Positions 17,544 to 25,624 of a stretch of DNA of 64,000 nucleotides are shown in pieces (position 1 is the first letter of the stretch; every line of letters starts with the position of its first letter). The notes under the pieces were generated by a model, which worked only from the letters and a program-made list of their open reading frames with translations, did not search any database and had not been told where the DNA came from. Source of the DNA: an uncultured Pelagibacteraceae bacterium (GTDB lineage Bacteria > Pseudomonadota > Alphaproteobacteria > Pelagibacterales > Pelagibacteraceae); NCBI GenBank assembly GCA_902547825.1, contig CACCPE010000004.1:20710-84709 (forward strand). The letters are read 5' to 3'. The position numbers and the translations under genes were made by a program.

Positions 17544-20153
17544 TTAATTTAACTTTGCGATTTCGTCTCTCAGAGACTTGCTTAACAAACTATATCCTAA
17601 GTCATTCATATGTAATTGATCTTGATCATAAAACTTTTCATATCCAGCTTTTAACATTGGGTTACAGATATCAATGAATTTCCATTTTTCTAAATGATTT
17701 ATTGTTTTTTTTATTTTATTATTTGTATTAGTAATCTCTTTTAAAAATTTTTTTCTAAAAGGACTTGGTTTTATTGAAATAAAAAAACATTTTGTATTCT
17801 TTAATTTTTCTGCAGCTTGAGTCGCAAATAATAAAAATTCTTGATTAATTTGATCAGAATTTAAGCCTCTTCCGATATCGTTATCGCCTGCGTAAAATAA
17901 AAGTATTTTTGGACTATAATTTGAAAAAATTCTCTCAAAATATGTTCTACATGAAGATAAAGTTGAACCCCCAAAAGCAAGATTTAAAATATTTTTTCCA
18001 CCGAGATCTTGTTCATAATTTTTCCACATACGAAAAGTAGAACTTCCGAATAATATTATTTCTTTCTGATTAATAGAGCTATTTATAGCGTTCAATTCAA
18101 GTTCTCTAACATCTAATTCAAATTCTTCCTCGATTGGACTTACAAGATTATAATTAGTACTTAAATTTGTTAAATCATGTGTATCAAGCTTAACTTTATT
18201 AGATAATTCGTGTGCCTCTTCAACATAACTTCTAAAAGTTTTTCTATAATCAAGTAAAAAAGACTTTATTTCTTCCATGTTAGTAGTGTCTTTTACAAAA
18301 TTTGAAATTTTTACAGGTCGCTTAATAATCGCCGAGTAAACAGTCGAGGATACTGGTTTATCGAAGTTTGCTAAAGCTATAGGAACTAAATAAGGTTCAG
18401 GTTTCAACTGACTTGCCAAAGCAAACGCACCAAGTTTGAAGGGCCCAGGCGATGTTTCAGTAAAGTTCTCTTCTGTTTCAGAGGTTCCCTCAGGAGCAAT
18501 TACTAAAGGCTGGCCTTTATTAATTATATCTTGCGCATCTTTAAAAAATTTATCTTTTCTCTCTTTTTTTTCCTCATGAGTCTCATTTAGTAAATCTGAC
18601 TCTTTAGTATGAACAAATATATAATCTAAATTTTCGTAAAAATTATGCCTCCAATACTCAGTATTCCTACTTGCACGAACTATTCTTTTTCCTCCATCAC
18701 CGTATTTTGGATATAAAATTTTTGCACTTACGAAATGACTATCTATTGAAAAAGCATGCCCATTAGGTAACTTATTTTCATCATTAGCTGCGAGATGATT
18801 GTAAAAAAAAATATTATTAGCTTTACTTGGAAGATTTTCCATACCCTTTATAACGTAAGGCACATGATCAAATGCTTTAATAAAATTAGAAAGTGTTAAT
18901 TTATCTAATGAGTCTTTACTTTCAATTTCTTTTAATTGTTCTACACGATTATAAATAATATTTAACTCTTTAAAAAATCTTTGCTGCTTTTCAAAACTTT
19001 TAAGTGCATCTGACATCAAGTTTGCAATAGACTTTTCAATTTCATTACCAGTTACCATTAGATTATAAATGATATCAAAAGCTAATTCATGAGAGTACCG
19101 ATTTTCTAATAAGTGTGGCACACTATATAATTTTGAATTTACAGGAAGTTTAGAAAAATTATCTTGTATTAAAAATTTCAAGAGTTCTATTTCATTTTTA
19201 GCAGCGTATCTTGCTAGCCCTGTTGCGCTTTGCTGATATCTTCCTAATTGCCAAATTTGTCTTTTGAGAAGCTTGATGGCTAGAACAGGATTATTTACTA
19301 TTAAATTATTAATTACCTCATTGGATAGATGTAAAATTCTTGTATCTCTAGTTACCTTAATTGAATACGGAAATTTAATTAATCTTTTACCGCAAGATAA
19401 CGAAAACGCTACTCCTGGTCTCGCAATCGATCTATATTTTTTCTTAATTGAATTATCTATTTTGCTATTAAATGAACCTTCAACTTTTCCAGACAGCAAT
19501 ATATTTAATCCACTGCTATCATTACCTTCAAGTGTAATAATTTCATCTGTAGAGTATAACTTTATCTCACCTAAATTCAGTAATTTTTTAACATCTTCCT
19601 CAAGTATAGAAGAAAAAAAAATTGTATCTTTTATCTTTTCATAATTACTCTCGTTAATTCCAGAATTTGATCCTTTAGATATTTGATAATTATTTTGCTT
19701 ATAAGCACTTTCAAGATTTCTAGTTGACCATAAAAGATTGGTTGAAAAAAATAATATATAAGATAAAAAAGTTGCAAGAAAGTTTGGGTCAACACTTTCG
19801 ATTTCATCTATGTAGCTTAAATCAAAAGAATAATATTCAGTATTTTTATCAACTAATATTTCAGCCATAAATCTTCCTGGAGGATTTAATCCAGAAATAC
19901 CTAATGGTGAATTTCTTTTATTGATCTTAGCAAATGTAAGAGAATTTTTTTCAAAATATTTATTAAATTTTACATTTCCATCTAAAAGAAAATAAATTTT
20001 TTTAGATATTTCATGTTGCTTTGCTAATACGGTTTTTTCTTTACTTTTTGAAAATTTAATAGCATTTTCTAAAATTTTTTTAGTTACTGGTTTACTCGAT
20101 AGAGCAAAACCAGCATCTTTCATAACTGATCTAAATTGTTCGTAATTACTCAT
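17544..20153 (-). CDS. Fusion: two cyclic-nucleotide-binding-like domains, acyltransferase, SGNH hydrolase
   Basis: Large protein of 869 residues. Residues about 30-140 and 175-300 look like Crp-type cNMP-binding folds (second has L-L-S-G-K-V-E-G near 219-226). Residues about 425-640 carry PlsC-like acyltransferase motifs: N452-H453-x4-D458 and A-P-E-G-T-S-E at 553-559. Residues about 698-869 form an SGNH hydrolase with F-G-S-S-T near 702, A-F-G-G-S-T near 726, G-D-N-D near 756, and D-x-x-H at 845-848. Membrane lipid or glycan acylation controlled by a small ligand is a reasonable guess. It converges with the photolyase-like gene, one base between stops. Confidence 0.82.
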   Translation of the reverse strand: MSNYEQFRSVMKDAGFALSSKPVTKKILENAIKFSKSKEKTVLAKQHEISKKIYFLLDGNVKFNKYFEKNSLTFAKINKRNSPLGISGLNPPGRFMAEILVDKNTEYYSFDLSYIDEIESVDPNFLATFLSYILFFSTNLLWSTRNLESAYKQNNYQISKGSNSGINESNYEKIKDTIFFSSILEEDVKKLLNLGEIKLYSTDEIITLEGNDSSGLNILLSGKVEGSFNSKIDNSIKKKYRSIARPGVAFSLSCGKRLIKFPYSIKVTRDTRILHLSNEVINNLIVNNPVLAIKLLKRQIWQLGRYQQSATGLARYAAKNEIELLKFLIQDNFSKLPVNSKLYSVPHLLENRYSHELAFDIIYNLMVTGNEIEKSIANLMSDALKSFEKQQRFFKELNIIYNRVEQLKEIESKDSLDKLTLSNFIKAFDHVPYVIKGMENLPSKANNIFFYNHLAANDENKLPNGHAFSIDSHFVSAKILYPKYGDGGKRIVRASRNTEYWRHNFYENLDYIFVHTKESDLLNETHEEKKERKDKFFKDAQDIINKGQPLVIAPEGTSETEENFTETSPGPFKLGAFALASQLKPEPYLVPIALANFDKPVSSTVYSAIIKRPVKISNFVKDTTNMEEIKSFLLDYRKTFRSYVEEAHELSNKVKLDTHDLTNLSTNYNLVSPIEEEFELDVRELELNAINSSINQKEIILFGSSTFRMWKNYEQDLGGKNILNLAFGGSTLSSCRTYFERIFSNYSPKILLFYAGDNDIGRGLNSDQINQEFLLFATQAAEKLKNTKCFFISIKPSPFRKKFLKEITNTNNKIKKTINHLEKWKFIDICNPMLKAGYEKFYDQDQLHMNDLGYSLLSKSLRDEIAKLN

Positions 20154-20230
20154 TACTTTAGAATACTAATTTTATGTCTTACTATTACTTTATTTTTTGC
20201 ATATCTGACTTGAAGAGGATTTAGTTTTGT

Positions 20231-20365
20231 TTATTTACTTAATTTTGAGCACTTTTTAGAGCAATATTTAACCATCGGCCAATTTAATCTCCATTTTTTT
20301 CTCCAGGTAAAAGATTTATTACAAACTGGACAGTTTTTTTTAGGAAGATCAGTTTTTTTTATCAC
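20231..20365 (-). CDS. DUF2256 family protein
   Basis: Protein of 44 residues starting at GTG, which overlaps the TGA of the upstream DCC-family gene by four bases. The sequence shows K-N-C-P-V-C-N-K-S-F-T-W-R-K-K-W and V-K-Y-C-S-K-K-C, the full DUF2256 signature with four cysteines that probably bind zinc. DUF2256 often sits beside the cryptochrome/photolyase COG3046 family, as here. Its function is not known; a partnership with the photolyase is inferred from this recurring context. Confidence 0.88.
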   Translation of the reverse strand: MIKKTDLPKKNCPVCNKSFTWRKKWRLNWPMVKYCSKKCSKLSK

Positions 20366-20709
20366 TTAAGGAGATGTTTGTTTTTGATAAATAAAAAATA
20401 AGCTGCGATTTCATAGAAAATATTTAATATGAAAAACAAAGGTTTAATCTTAAATAGTTTATATAAAAAATTATATTTAGGAACATTTTTCCAAATTACT
20501 AAAAAAGACTCTGCTCCATCAATTACTCTACCATCTTGTATAACATGCATTCTTCTTAAAAGTTCTTTATATGATTTTGCGGTAACTTTCTGAGCTTCTT
20601 CATTATTAGTTACATCTATCCACTCTACACTGTTATCACTATGTTTTTTGTAATGATTGATTTCGGCTCTACAAATATTACATGAATTATTAAAAAAAAC
20701 TTTAACCAT
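20362..20709 (-). CDS. DCC family (DUF393) thiol-disulfide oxidoreductase-like protein
   Basis: Protein of 115 residues with the N-terminal F-F-N-N-S-C-N-I-C motif (CxxC near residues 9-12) followed by a predicted thioredoxin-like strand-helix pattern with W-I-D-V-T near 35, then R-R-M-H-V near 52, and a C-terminal hydrophobic segment. This is the DCC family. It overlaps the upstream cryptochrome/photolyase gene by eight bases and the downstream DUF2256 by four, so the three form one unit. A redox service to the photolyase is a plausible but untested idea. Confidence 0.85.
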   Translation of the reverse strand: MVKVFFNNSCNICRAEINHYKKHSDNSVEWIDVTNNEEAQKVTAKSYKELLRRMHVIQDGRVIDGAESFLVIWKNVPKYNFLYKLFKIKPLFFILNIFYEIAAYFLFIKNKHLLK

Positions 20710-22183
20710 TAGTATTTTCTTTTATAAAATTATTAGCTGCTTTAAAAATTCTTGTTTTTCTCTCTTTATTCATTTTTTCAGAAACTCTAACCATCATTGC
20801 AAGACGTGGATTTTTTAAAAAGAATTTCTTATGTCTGTCTATAAATTTCCAATATAATCCGTCCATTACATCACACCAAGGACCTTTTTTAAAATGCATC
20901 ATTTTAAGAAAATAACTAGATCCACAAATATAAGGTTTAGTTGCAAATATTCCGCCATCACTAAATAATCCCATTCCATAAACATTCGGCGCCATCACCC
21001 AGTCAGATGAATCCACAAACATTTCCATAAACCATTTGTAAACTTGTTTAGGATTTATCTCACAAAGATTCATTATATTTGCTAATATCATTAATCTTTC
21101 GATGTGATGTGACCAACCATAGTTTTTAGCATTATTGATAGCATGATCTAAAGGATCTAAACCGGTATTTCCGTCATACCAAGATTTTTTCATTTTTCTT
21201 TTATGATTAAAAAAATTAGTGTTATTTAATCTTTGATCGTAGTTTTGGTAAATTCCTCTCATAAACTCTCTCCAACCTATAATCTGTCTAATATAACCTT
21301 CTAAGGAATTCATAGGTACTTTACTTTCAATCTTTCTTAACTTCTCTATTATCTCTTCTGGGGATATTAAACCTAAGTTTATAAGTGGACTTAGTGCGCT
21401 ATGAAAAACAGTATTAGATTTGTCGGTTACAGCATCCTCATAATCCCCAAAAAGCTTTATTCTCTCTTTTAAAAACTCATCTAGCCACTTACTTGCATCT
21501 TTTCGTGTTGTTGGGAACCAGAATTTGTCAGTATTTCCTGGATGATCTTTAAAATTAGAATTTATAAATTTTTTAAGAGTAATAGTTTCCTTTGTTTCTT
21601 TTACCTTAGAAATTACAGGAACTTTAATAGTATTCGGAAGTTTTTTTCTATTTTCCTCATCGAAACTCCATTTATTTCCTTTCGGAGTTCCGTTTTTATT
21701 CATCAATAAATTCATTTTTGTTCTTACAATTTTATAAAAATTAGCCATGAAAGGCCGTTTATTTTTAGAAAGGTAATCTTTAAATTCCTGTCTCTCCATT
21801 AAAAACATTGGAGATCTGACTTGGTTAATTTTAAGGGAATTTTTTTTTCCTAAATTCAATATTCTTTTTTCAAAAAATTTATCCTCAATTTCAAAAAAAG
21901 TAATTTCTTTAATTTTTTTTTCTTTAATAGTCTTTTCTAATTTTTTTTCGTAGGATAATTTGAAATCTTTATTTACATCTTTATATATTAAATTAAAATT
22001 TTTTGATTTAAGTTCGTCCTTGAAAGATCTCATTGAAGACAAAAATAATAGTATTTTTAATTTATGGTGTTTTTCAAAAGTGCATAAACCATAGTCTTCT
22101 GCCATAAAAAAAGTATGGTCTTTATAGTCTGAGAGATATTTTGGATTAAATAGTTGATTTCCTAAAATTATAAAAAGCTTCAT
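20702..22183 (-). CDS. Cryptochrome/photolyase family protein (COG3046, PhrB-like) with incomplete Fe-S cysteines
   Basis: Protein of 493 residues from ATG at 22183 (a TTG nine bases upstream is less likely). N-terminal L-G-N-Q-L and the later I-R-Q-I-I-G-W-R-E-F, W-V-M-A-P-N-V-Y-G-M-G and C-G-S-S-Y sequence identify the (6-4) photolyase-like FeS-BCP group. The usual D-Y-C-x-x-C pair before the conserved L-Y-W is missing: only C374, C420 and C437 occur in the C-terminal region, so a four-cysteine cluster does not look possible. DNA repair or blue-light sensing is likely. It leads the DCC-DUF2256 unit. Confidence 0.88.
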   Translation of the reverse strand: MKLFIILGNQLFNPKYLSDYKDHTFFMAEDYGLCTFEKHHKLKILLFLSSMRSFKDELKSKNFNLIYKDVNKDFKLSYEKKLEKTIKEKKIKEITFFEIEDKFFEKRILNLGKKNSLKINQVRSPMFLMERQEFKDYLSKNKRPFMANFYKIVRTKMNLLMNKNGTPKGNKWSFDEENRKKLPNTIKVPVISKVKETKETITLKKFINSNFKDHPGNTDKFWFPTTRKDASKWLDEFLKERIKLFGDYEDAVTDKSNTVFHSALSPLINLGLISPEEIIEKLRKIESKVPMNSLEGYIRQIIGWREFMRGIYQNYDQRLNNTNFFNHKRKMKKSWYDGNTGLDPLDHAINNAKNYGWSHHIERLMILANIMNLCEINPKQVYKWFMEMFVDSSDWVMAPNVYGMGLFSDGGIFATKPYICGSSYFLKMMHFKKGPWCDVMDGLYWKFIDRHKKFFLKNPRLAMMVRVSEKMNKERKTRIFKAANNFIKENTNG

Positions 22184-22267
22184 AAGTAACAAAATACATA
22201 TTTTATTAAGATATTACACGCGTCATTATTTGCATGTAAATTACCCTTAATAGTGATATTTTTAATT

Positions 22268-22978
22268 ATGAAAAAAGTAATTTTAGGCGCTACTGGATCT
22301 ATTGGATCTTCCTTGGCTAAAAAACTAGTTGAAAGTGGTGAGCAAGTTCATTTAGTGGGAAGGGATCATTCAAGTTTATCTGAATTAGCAAAAAATTTAA
22401 ATTCTACTTATACTGTTTGTGATGTATTAGAAGAAAACTTTTCAGAAAAAATATTAAATGATTTAACAGATGAACCAATTAATGGTTTAGCTTTTTGCGT
22501 AGGATCAATTGATTTAAAACCATTAAAGTTAACAAAAAAAAGTGATTTCATGCAGTCATTCAACTTAAATCTTATTTCAGCCACTGAAGTTATTAAATCA
22601 TTAGCAGATAATTTAAAAAAAAATAAAGGGTCAATAGTTTTATTTTCGACAGTAGCTGTTAAACAAGGTTTCCCTAACCATGCAATTGTTTCATCTGCAA
22701 AAGGAGCATTGGAGGGTTTGACTTTAGCGTTAGCTGCCGAGTTTGCTCCTAACGTTAGAGTTAATTGTATTGCACCAAGCTTGACTAATTCTAAAATTTC
22801 TAACTTTCTTCTTAAAAATGAAAAAGTTGCCGAGGGTATCGCTAAAATGCATCCAATGAAAAGGATTGGCGAAGGCGGAGACTCAGCTTCAGTGGCAAAA
22901 TTTTTATTAACCGATGAGAGTTCTTGGATTACAGGTCAAATAGTAGGAGTAGATGGGGGCAGATCATCTGTCGCATAA
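22268..22978 (+). CDS. Short-chain dehydrogenase/reductase
   Basis: SDR of 236 residues. The ATG at 22268 is chosen over a GTG at 22253 because it gives the standard start M-K-K-V-I-L-G-A-T-G-S-I-G-S-S. The catalytic set is atypical: the tyrosine of Y-x-x-x-K is replaced, since the segment reads A-I-V-S-S-A-K-G-A-L-E-G. The lysine remains. The C-terminal G-Q-I-V-G-V-D-G-G-R motif is normal. It is divergent from the cryptochrome/photolyase gene and shares its promoter region, so a light or redox connection is possible. The substrate is unknown. Confidence 0.85.
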   Translation: MKKVILGATGSIGSSLAKKLVESGEQVHLVGRDHSSLSELAKNLNSTYTVCDVLEENFSEKILNDLTDEPINGLAFCVGSIDLKPLKLTKKSDFMQSFNLNLISATEVIKSLADNLKKNKGSIVLFSTVAVKQGFPNHAIVSSAKGALEGLTLALAAEFAPNVRVNCIAPSLTNSKISNFLLKNEKVAEGIAKMHPMKRIGEGGDSASVAKFLLTDESSWITGQIVGVDGGRSSVA

Positions 22979-23009
22979 CATTTTCTGAAAATACCTTTAA
23001 ATTCGTTTT

Positions 23010-23492
23010 ATGAAAAAATTTTACATAGCAATATTCTCTTTATTGTTAAGCACTAACTCGTTTGCTGCAGGAGGTGATGGTGGAGGTTCTTCTGAAGCCT
23101 CATTGTATGATGATGCTGTAAAATTAGTAAAACGTGCTGGAAAATTGGAAAAAAAAGAAAAACCAGATAGAGCAAAAAAGCTTTACTCACAAGCGTTTAC
23201 AAAATTAGAAAAAGCTCTAAAAAAAGATAAAAAAAATCCAGATATTCTTAACTATATGGGCTTTACATCAAGAAAAACTGGGAACTTTGAAATTGCAGAG
23301 AGGTTTTATCTTCAAGGCCTAAGTATAAATCCTAATCATAACGGAATTAATGAGTATTTAGGTGAGTTATATGTTCAAACAAATCGTATAGATAAAGCTA
23401 ACGAACGATTGGAAGTTTTAAAAAATTGTAATTGTAAAGAGTTTGGAGAACTTGAGTTAATAATAAAAACTCGAGGTACTAAGGTTTACTAA
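23010..23492 (+). CDS. Exported TPR-repeat protein
   Basis: Protein of 160 residues with a signal peptide ending near T-N-S-F-A-A-G, then a glycine- and serine-rich linker and lysine-rich helices. At least two tetratricopeptide repeats are visible (N-P-D-I-L-N-Y-M-G-F and N-P-N-H-N-G-I-N-E-Y-L-G-E-L-Y about residues 74-125). It probably acts as a periplasmic protein-protein adaptor. The C-terminal C-N-C pair near residue 141 is unusual. It overlaps the convergent DUF2237 gene by four bases at the 3' end. Confidence 0.82.
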   Translation: MKKFYIAIFSLLLSTNSFAAGGDGGGSSEASLYDDAVKLVKRAGKLEKKEKPDRAKKLYSQAFTKLEKALKKDKKNPDILNYMGFTSRKTGNFEIAERFYLQGLSINPNHNGINEYLGELYVQTNRIDKANERLEVLKNCNCKEFGELELIIKTRGTKVY

Positions 23493-23866
23493 GACAAATC
23501 TACAGCAAATTTTTTAAGCTTCTCGATTGGAATAAGTTCTAAAGTTTTAATATTAGTTTTTTTTAAATAAACTAAACAAGCTGCATCTTCCTCAATCGCT
23601 CTCGCATACCAAGTTGCGCAAACACACCAACAATCACCATCCTTTAAACCTGGAAATCCGAATTCAGGATGTGGAGTAATTAAATCATTACCTACCTTTT
23701 TTGACCAAATTAGAAATTTATCTGTCACTTTTGCGCAAACTGTATGAACTCCTCTATCATTTTTATCTGTATTACAACATCCATCTCTAAACCATCCGGT
23801 TAATGGATCATTTGAGCATGGCTCTAAAGGTTCACCAAAAACATTTTTTTGAATTTCATCACTCAT
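23489..23866 (-). CDS. DUF2237 family protein
   Basis: Protein of 125 residues with the DUF2237 pattern: N-V-F-G-E-P-L-E-P-C, T-G-W-F-R-D-G-C-C-N-T, G-x-H-T-V-C, and L-K-D-G-D-C-W-C-V-C-A-T-W-Y-A-R-A. It has eight cysteines, many in pairs, suggesting metal or disulfide chemistry, but the biochemical function is not established. The gene overlaps the 2OG oxygenase gene by four bases, so co-translation is likely. It has no signal peptide. Confidence 0.9.
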   Translation of the reverse strand: MSDEIQKNVFGEPLEPCSNDPLTGWFRDGCCNTDKNDRGVHTVCAKVTDKFLIWSKKVGNDLITPHPEFGFPGLKDGDCWCVCATWYARAIEEDAACLVYLKKTNIKTLELIPIEKLKKFAVDLS

Positions 23867-24471
23867 CTTGAAAAAACATTGGCAATTTTACTATCAATTT
23901 CTAAATTAAATGAAAAAGACCTTCTCTCTCCAGTTGATTTAAATGGATAAGCTGTATGCATTAAATAATGTGGGAAAAGAATTACATCTCCTACTTTAGG
24001 TTGATGATTATAAATACTATCGCTCAAAAACATCTTATTTCCATTAACAAAATCTATTGTTCCATCGATTTTAGATTTTTTTTTATTTTTTGGGTAAAAT
24101 TTTGGGATCTTTAAATAACCCACACCAGATATATGTCCGTCATGATAATGTATCGGATTATATTCATGATTAAATTGTCTAACTATCCAAAAATTTTTTA
24201 TTGAAATTTTTTTTACTTTTTTTCCTAAAGTTCGAAAAACATATTTATCAACTTCATTAAATATTACTTTTTCTAGATTTTTTGATATAAAAGATTTTGG
24301 TAACTGAAATTCTTGTTTTACCTGTCCAACTAACTTTTTTGAATAATCTAACCTTTTTAATAAATTCTTTTTACTTAAAATTTTATCAACTTCATTATTA
24401 ATTTTTTTTATTAACTTTGTTGAAAATCTTAATTTAGCTATTTTAGGACCAAACGGACTAATTACTTTCAT
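23863..24471 (-). CDS. Putative 2-oxoglutarate/Fe(II) oxygenase
   Basis: Protein of 202 residues. The iron ligands are visible as H-x-D in I-H-Y-H-D-G-H-I-S-G near residue 118-124 and the distal histidine in H-Y-L-M-H-T-A-Y-P-F near 175, followed by G-E-R-R-S-F-S-F-N with the 2OG-binding arginine. This pattern fits the putative 2OG-Fe(II) oxygenase group often seen in marine bacteria and cyanophages. The substrate is unknown. It overlaps DUF2237 downstream and lies two bases after the hisI stop, so hisI, oxygenase and DUF2237 form one transcript. Confidence 0.82.
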   Translation of the reverse strand: MKVISPFGPKIAKLRFSTKLIKKINNEVDKILSKKNLLKRLDYSKKLVGQVKQEFQLPKSFISKNLEKVIFNEVDKYVFRTLGKKVKKISIKNFWIVRQFNHEYNPIHYHDGHISGVGYLKIPKFYPKNKKKSKIDGTIDFVNGNKMFLSDSIYNHQPKVGDVILFPHYLMHTAYPFKSTGERRSFSFNLEIDSKIANVFSR

Positions 24472-24473
24472 AG

Positions 24474-24941
24474 TTATAGTTTTGTTGGATTCGGTTGTCC
24501 TTTATAAACTTTTTCAGGATCAAATTTTTTTTCTTTTTCTTTAAATTCTAATTTTATTTCTTCAGAATTTTCAATTTTTCCTAAAGGTATTGATCTATAA
24601 AAGCATGATTTGTATCCTACATGACAGCTTGATCCGTTTCCTATATCTACTGACATCCACAATGCATCCTGATCATCATCTATTCTTAAATCAATGACCT
24701 TTTGTACAAAACCACTTGTATTTCCTTTATGCCAAATATCTTTCCTGGATCTACTCCAATAATGAGCTTCTTTTGTTTCTATTGTTTTTTTTAATGCCTC
24801 TTCATTCATGTAACCATGCATTAAAAGCTCTCCAGAGCTACTGTCAGAAGTTGTTACTGGAATAAGTCCATCTTTATCAAATTTAGGAGATAGAAATTTT
24901 CCCTCTTCTACCTCAAATACACTCTCTCTTTTTTTAAACAT
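24474..24941 (-). CDS. hisI: Phosphoribosyl-AMP cyclohydrolase
   Basis: Histidine biosynthesis step three, opening the adenine ring of PR-AMP. It has 155 residues from ATG at 24941 (a start 42 bases upstream adds a hydrophobic extension foreign to the family). Motifs L-M-H-G-Y-M-N-E-E-A-L, T-x-x-A-H-Y-W-S-R-S-R and L-W-H-K-G are present, with the zinc/magnesium aspartates in D-D-D-Q-D-A and cysteines in S-S-C-H-V-G-Y-K-S-C-F-Y. There is no HisE fusion. It is divergent from folE, separated by 74 bases. Confidence 0.93.
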   Translation of the reverse strand: MFKKRESVFEVEEGKFLSPKFDKDGLIPVTTSDSSSGELLMHGYMNEEALKKTIETKEAHYWSRSRKDIWHKGNTSGFVQKVIDLRIDDDQDALWMSVDIGNGSSCHVGYKSCFYRSIPLGKIENSEEIKLEFKEKEKKFDPEKVYKGQPNPTKL

Positions 24942-25015
24942 GATCGTAAAATAATGAAAAAAAGGCAAAATAGCAATTTGCATTAATCAAATATGTCCTA
25001 TAAAACCTTCGAACA

Positions 25016-25624
25016 ATGAAATTAGTTAAAGACATCGATAAAAATTCCTTAAAAAAGTCAGAAGTTTCTGACAAGCAGGCTGAAGAGGCTTTTAAAACAA
25101 TTTTAAAATGGATCGGGGAAGATCCAAATAGAGAGGGCTTAATTGAGACACCTAAAAGGGTTATTAAAGCTTTTAAAGAATATTTTAAAGGGTATCATCA
25201 AGACGCTGAAGCAGATTTATCTAAAACTTTTGGTGACGTTGAAGGCTATGACGATATGGTTGTTGAAAAAAATATTACTCTTGAAAGTCATTGTGAACAT
25301 CATATGGCACCAATTATTGGGGTTGCTCACGTTGCTTACATTCCAAACAAAAAAGTTGTGGGGTTAAGTAAATTAGCTAGAACAGTAGAAGTCTTTTCAA
25401 AAAGACTACAAACCCAAGAGAGACTTACAATGCAAGTAGCAAAAACTTTAATGAAAACACTTGACGCAAAAGGCGTTGCGGTAACTGTTGATGCAGCGCA
25501 CCAATGTATGACAATGAGGGGGATCAAAAAGGAAAAAGCTACTACAGTAACTAACTATTTTTTAGGTTCTTTCAGAGAAGATTTAAGTATACAAAATAGG
25601 TACTTAAGATACATTGCTAAATAG
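25016..25624 (+). CDS. folE: GTP cyclohydrolase I
   Basis: First step of tetrahydrofolate (and pterin) synthesis: GTP to dihydroneopterin triphosphate. It has 202 residues and typical motifs: E-S-H-C-E-H-H-M-A-P-I-I-G near residue 88, G-L-S-K-L-A-R near 118, Q-E-R-L-T-M-Q near 138 and H-Q-C-M-T-M-R-G near 162, with the zinc ligands Cys and His intact. It is followed directly, without a gap, by the AcuI-like gene. The neighbourhood also holds a CADD-like candidate pABA source 15 kb away. Confidence 0.96.
   Translation: MKLVKDIDKNSLKKSEVSDKQAEEAFKTILKWIGEDPNREGLIETPKRVIKAFKEYFKGYHQDAEADLSKTFGDVEGYDDMVVEKNITLESHCEHHMAPIIGVAHVAYIPNKKVVGLSKLARTVEVFSKRLQTQERLTMQVAKTLMKTLDAKGVAVTVDAAHQCMTMRGIKKEKATTVTNYFLGSFREDLSIQNRYLRYIAK

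Noticed and set aside
25143..25367. Second plus-strand frame within folE (74 codons)
   Set aside because: It is a leucine/lysine-rich shadow in the +1 frame of a strongly conserved gene.
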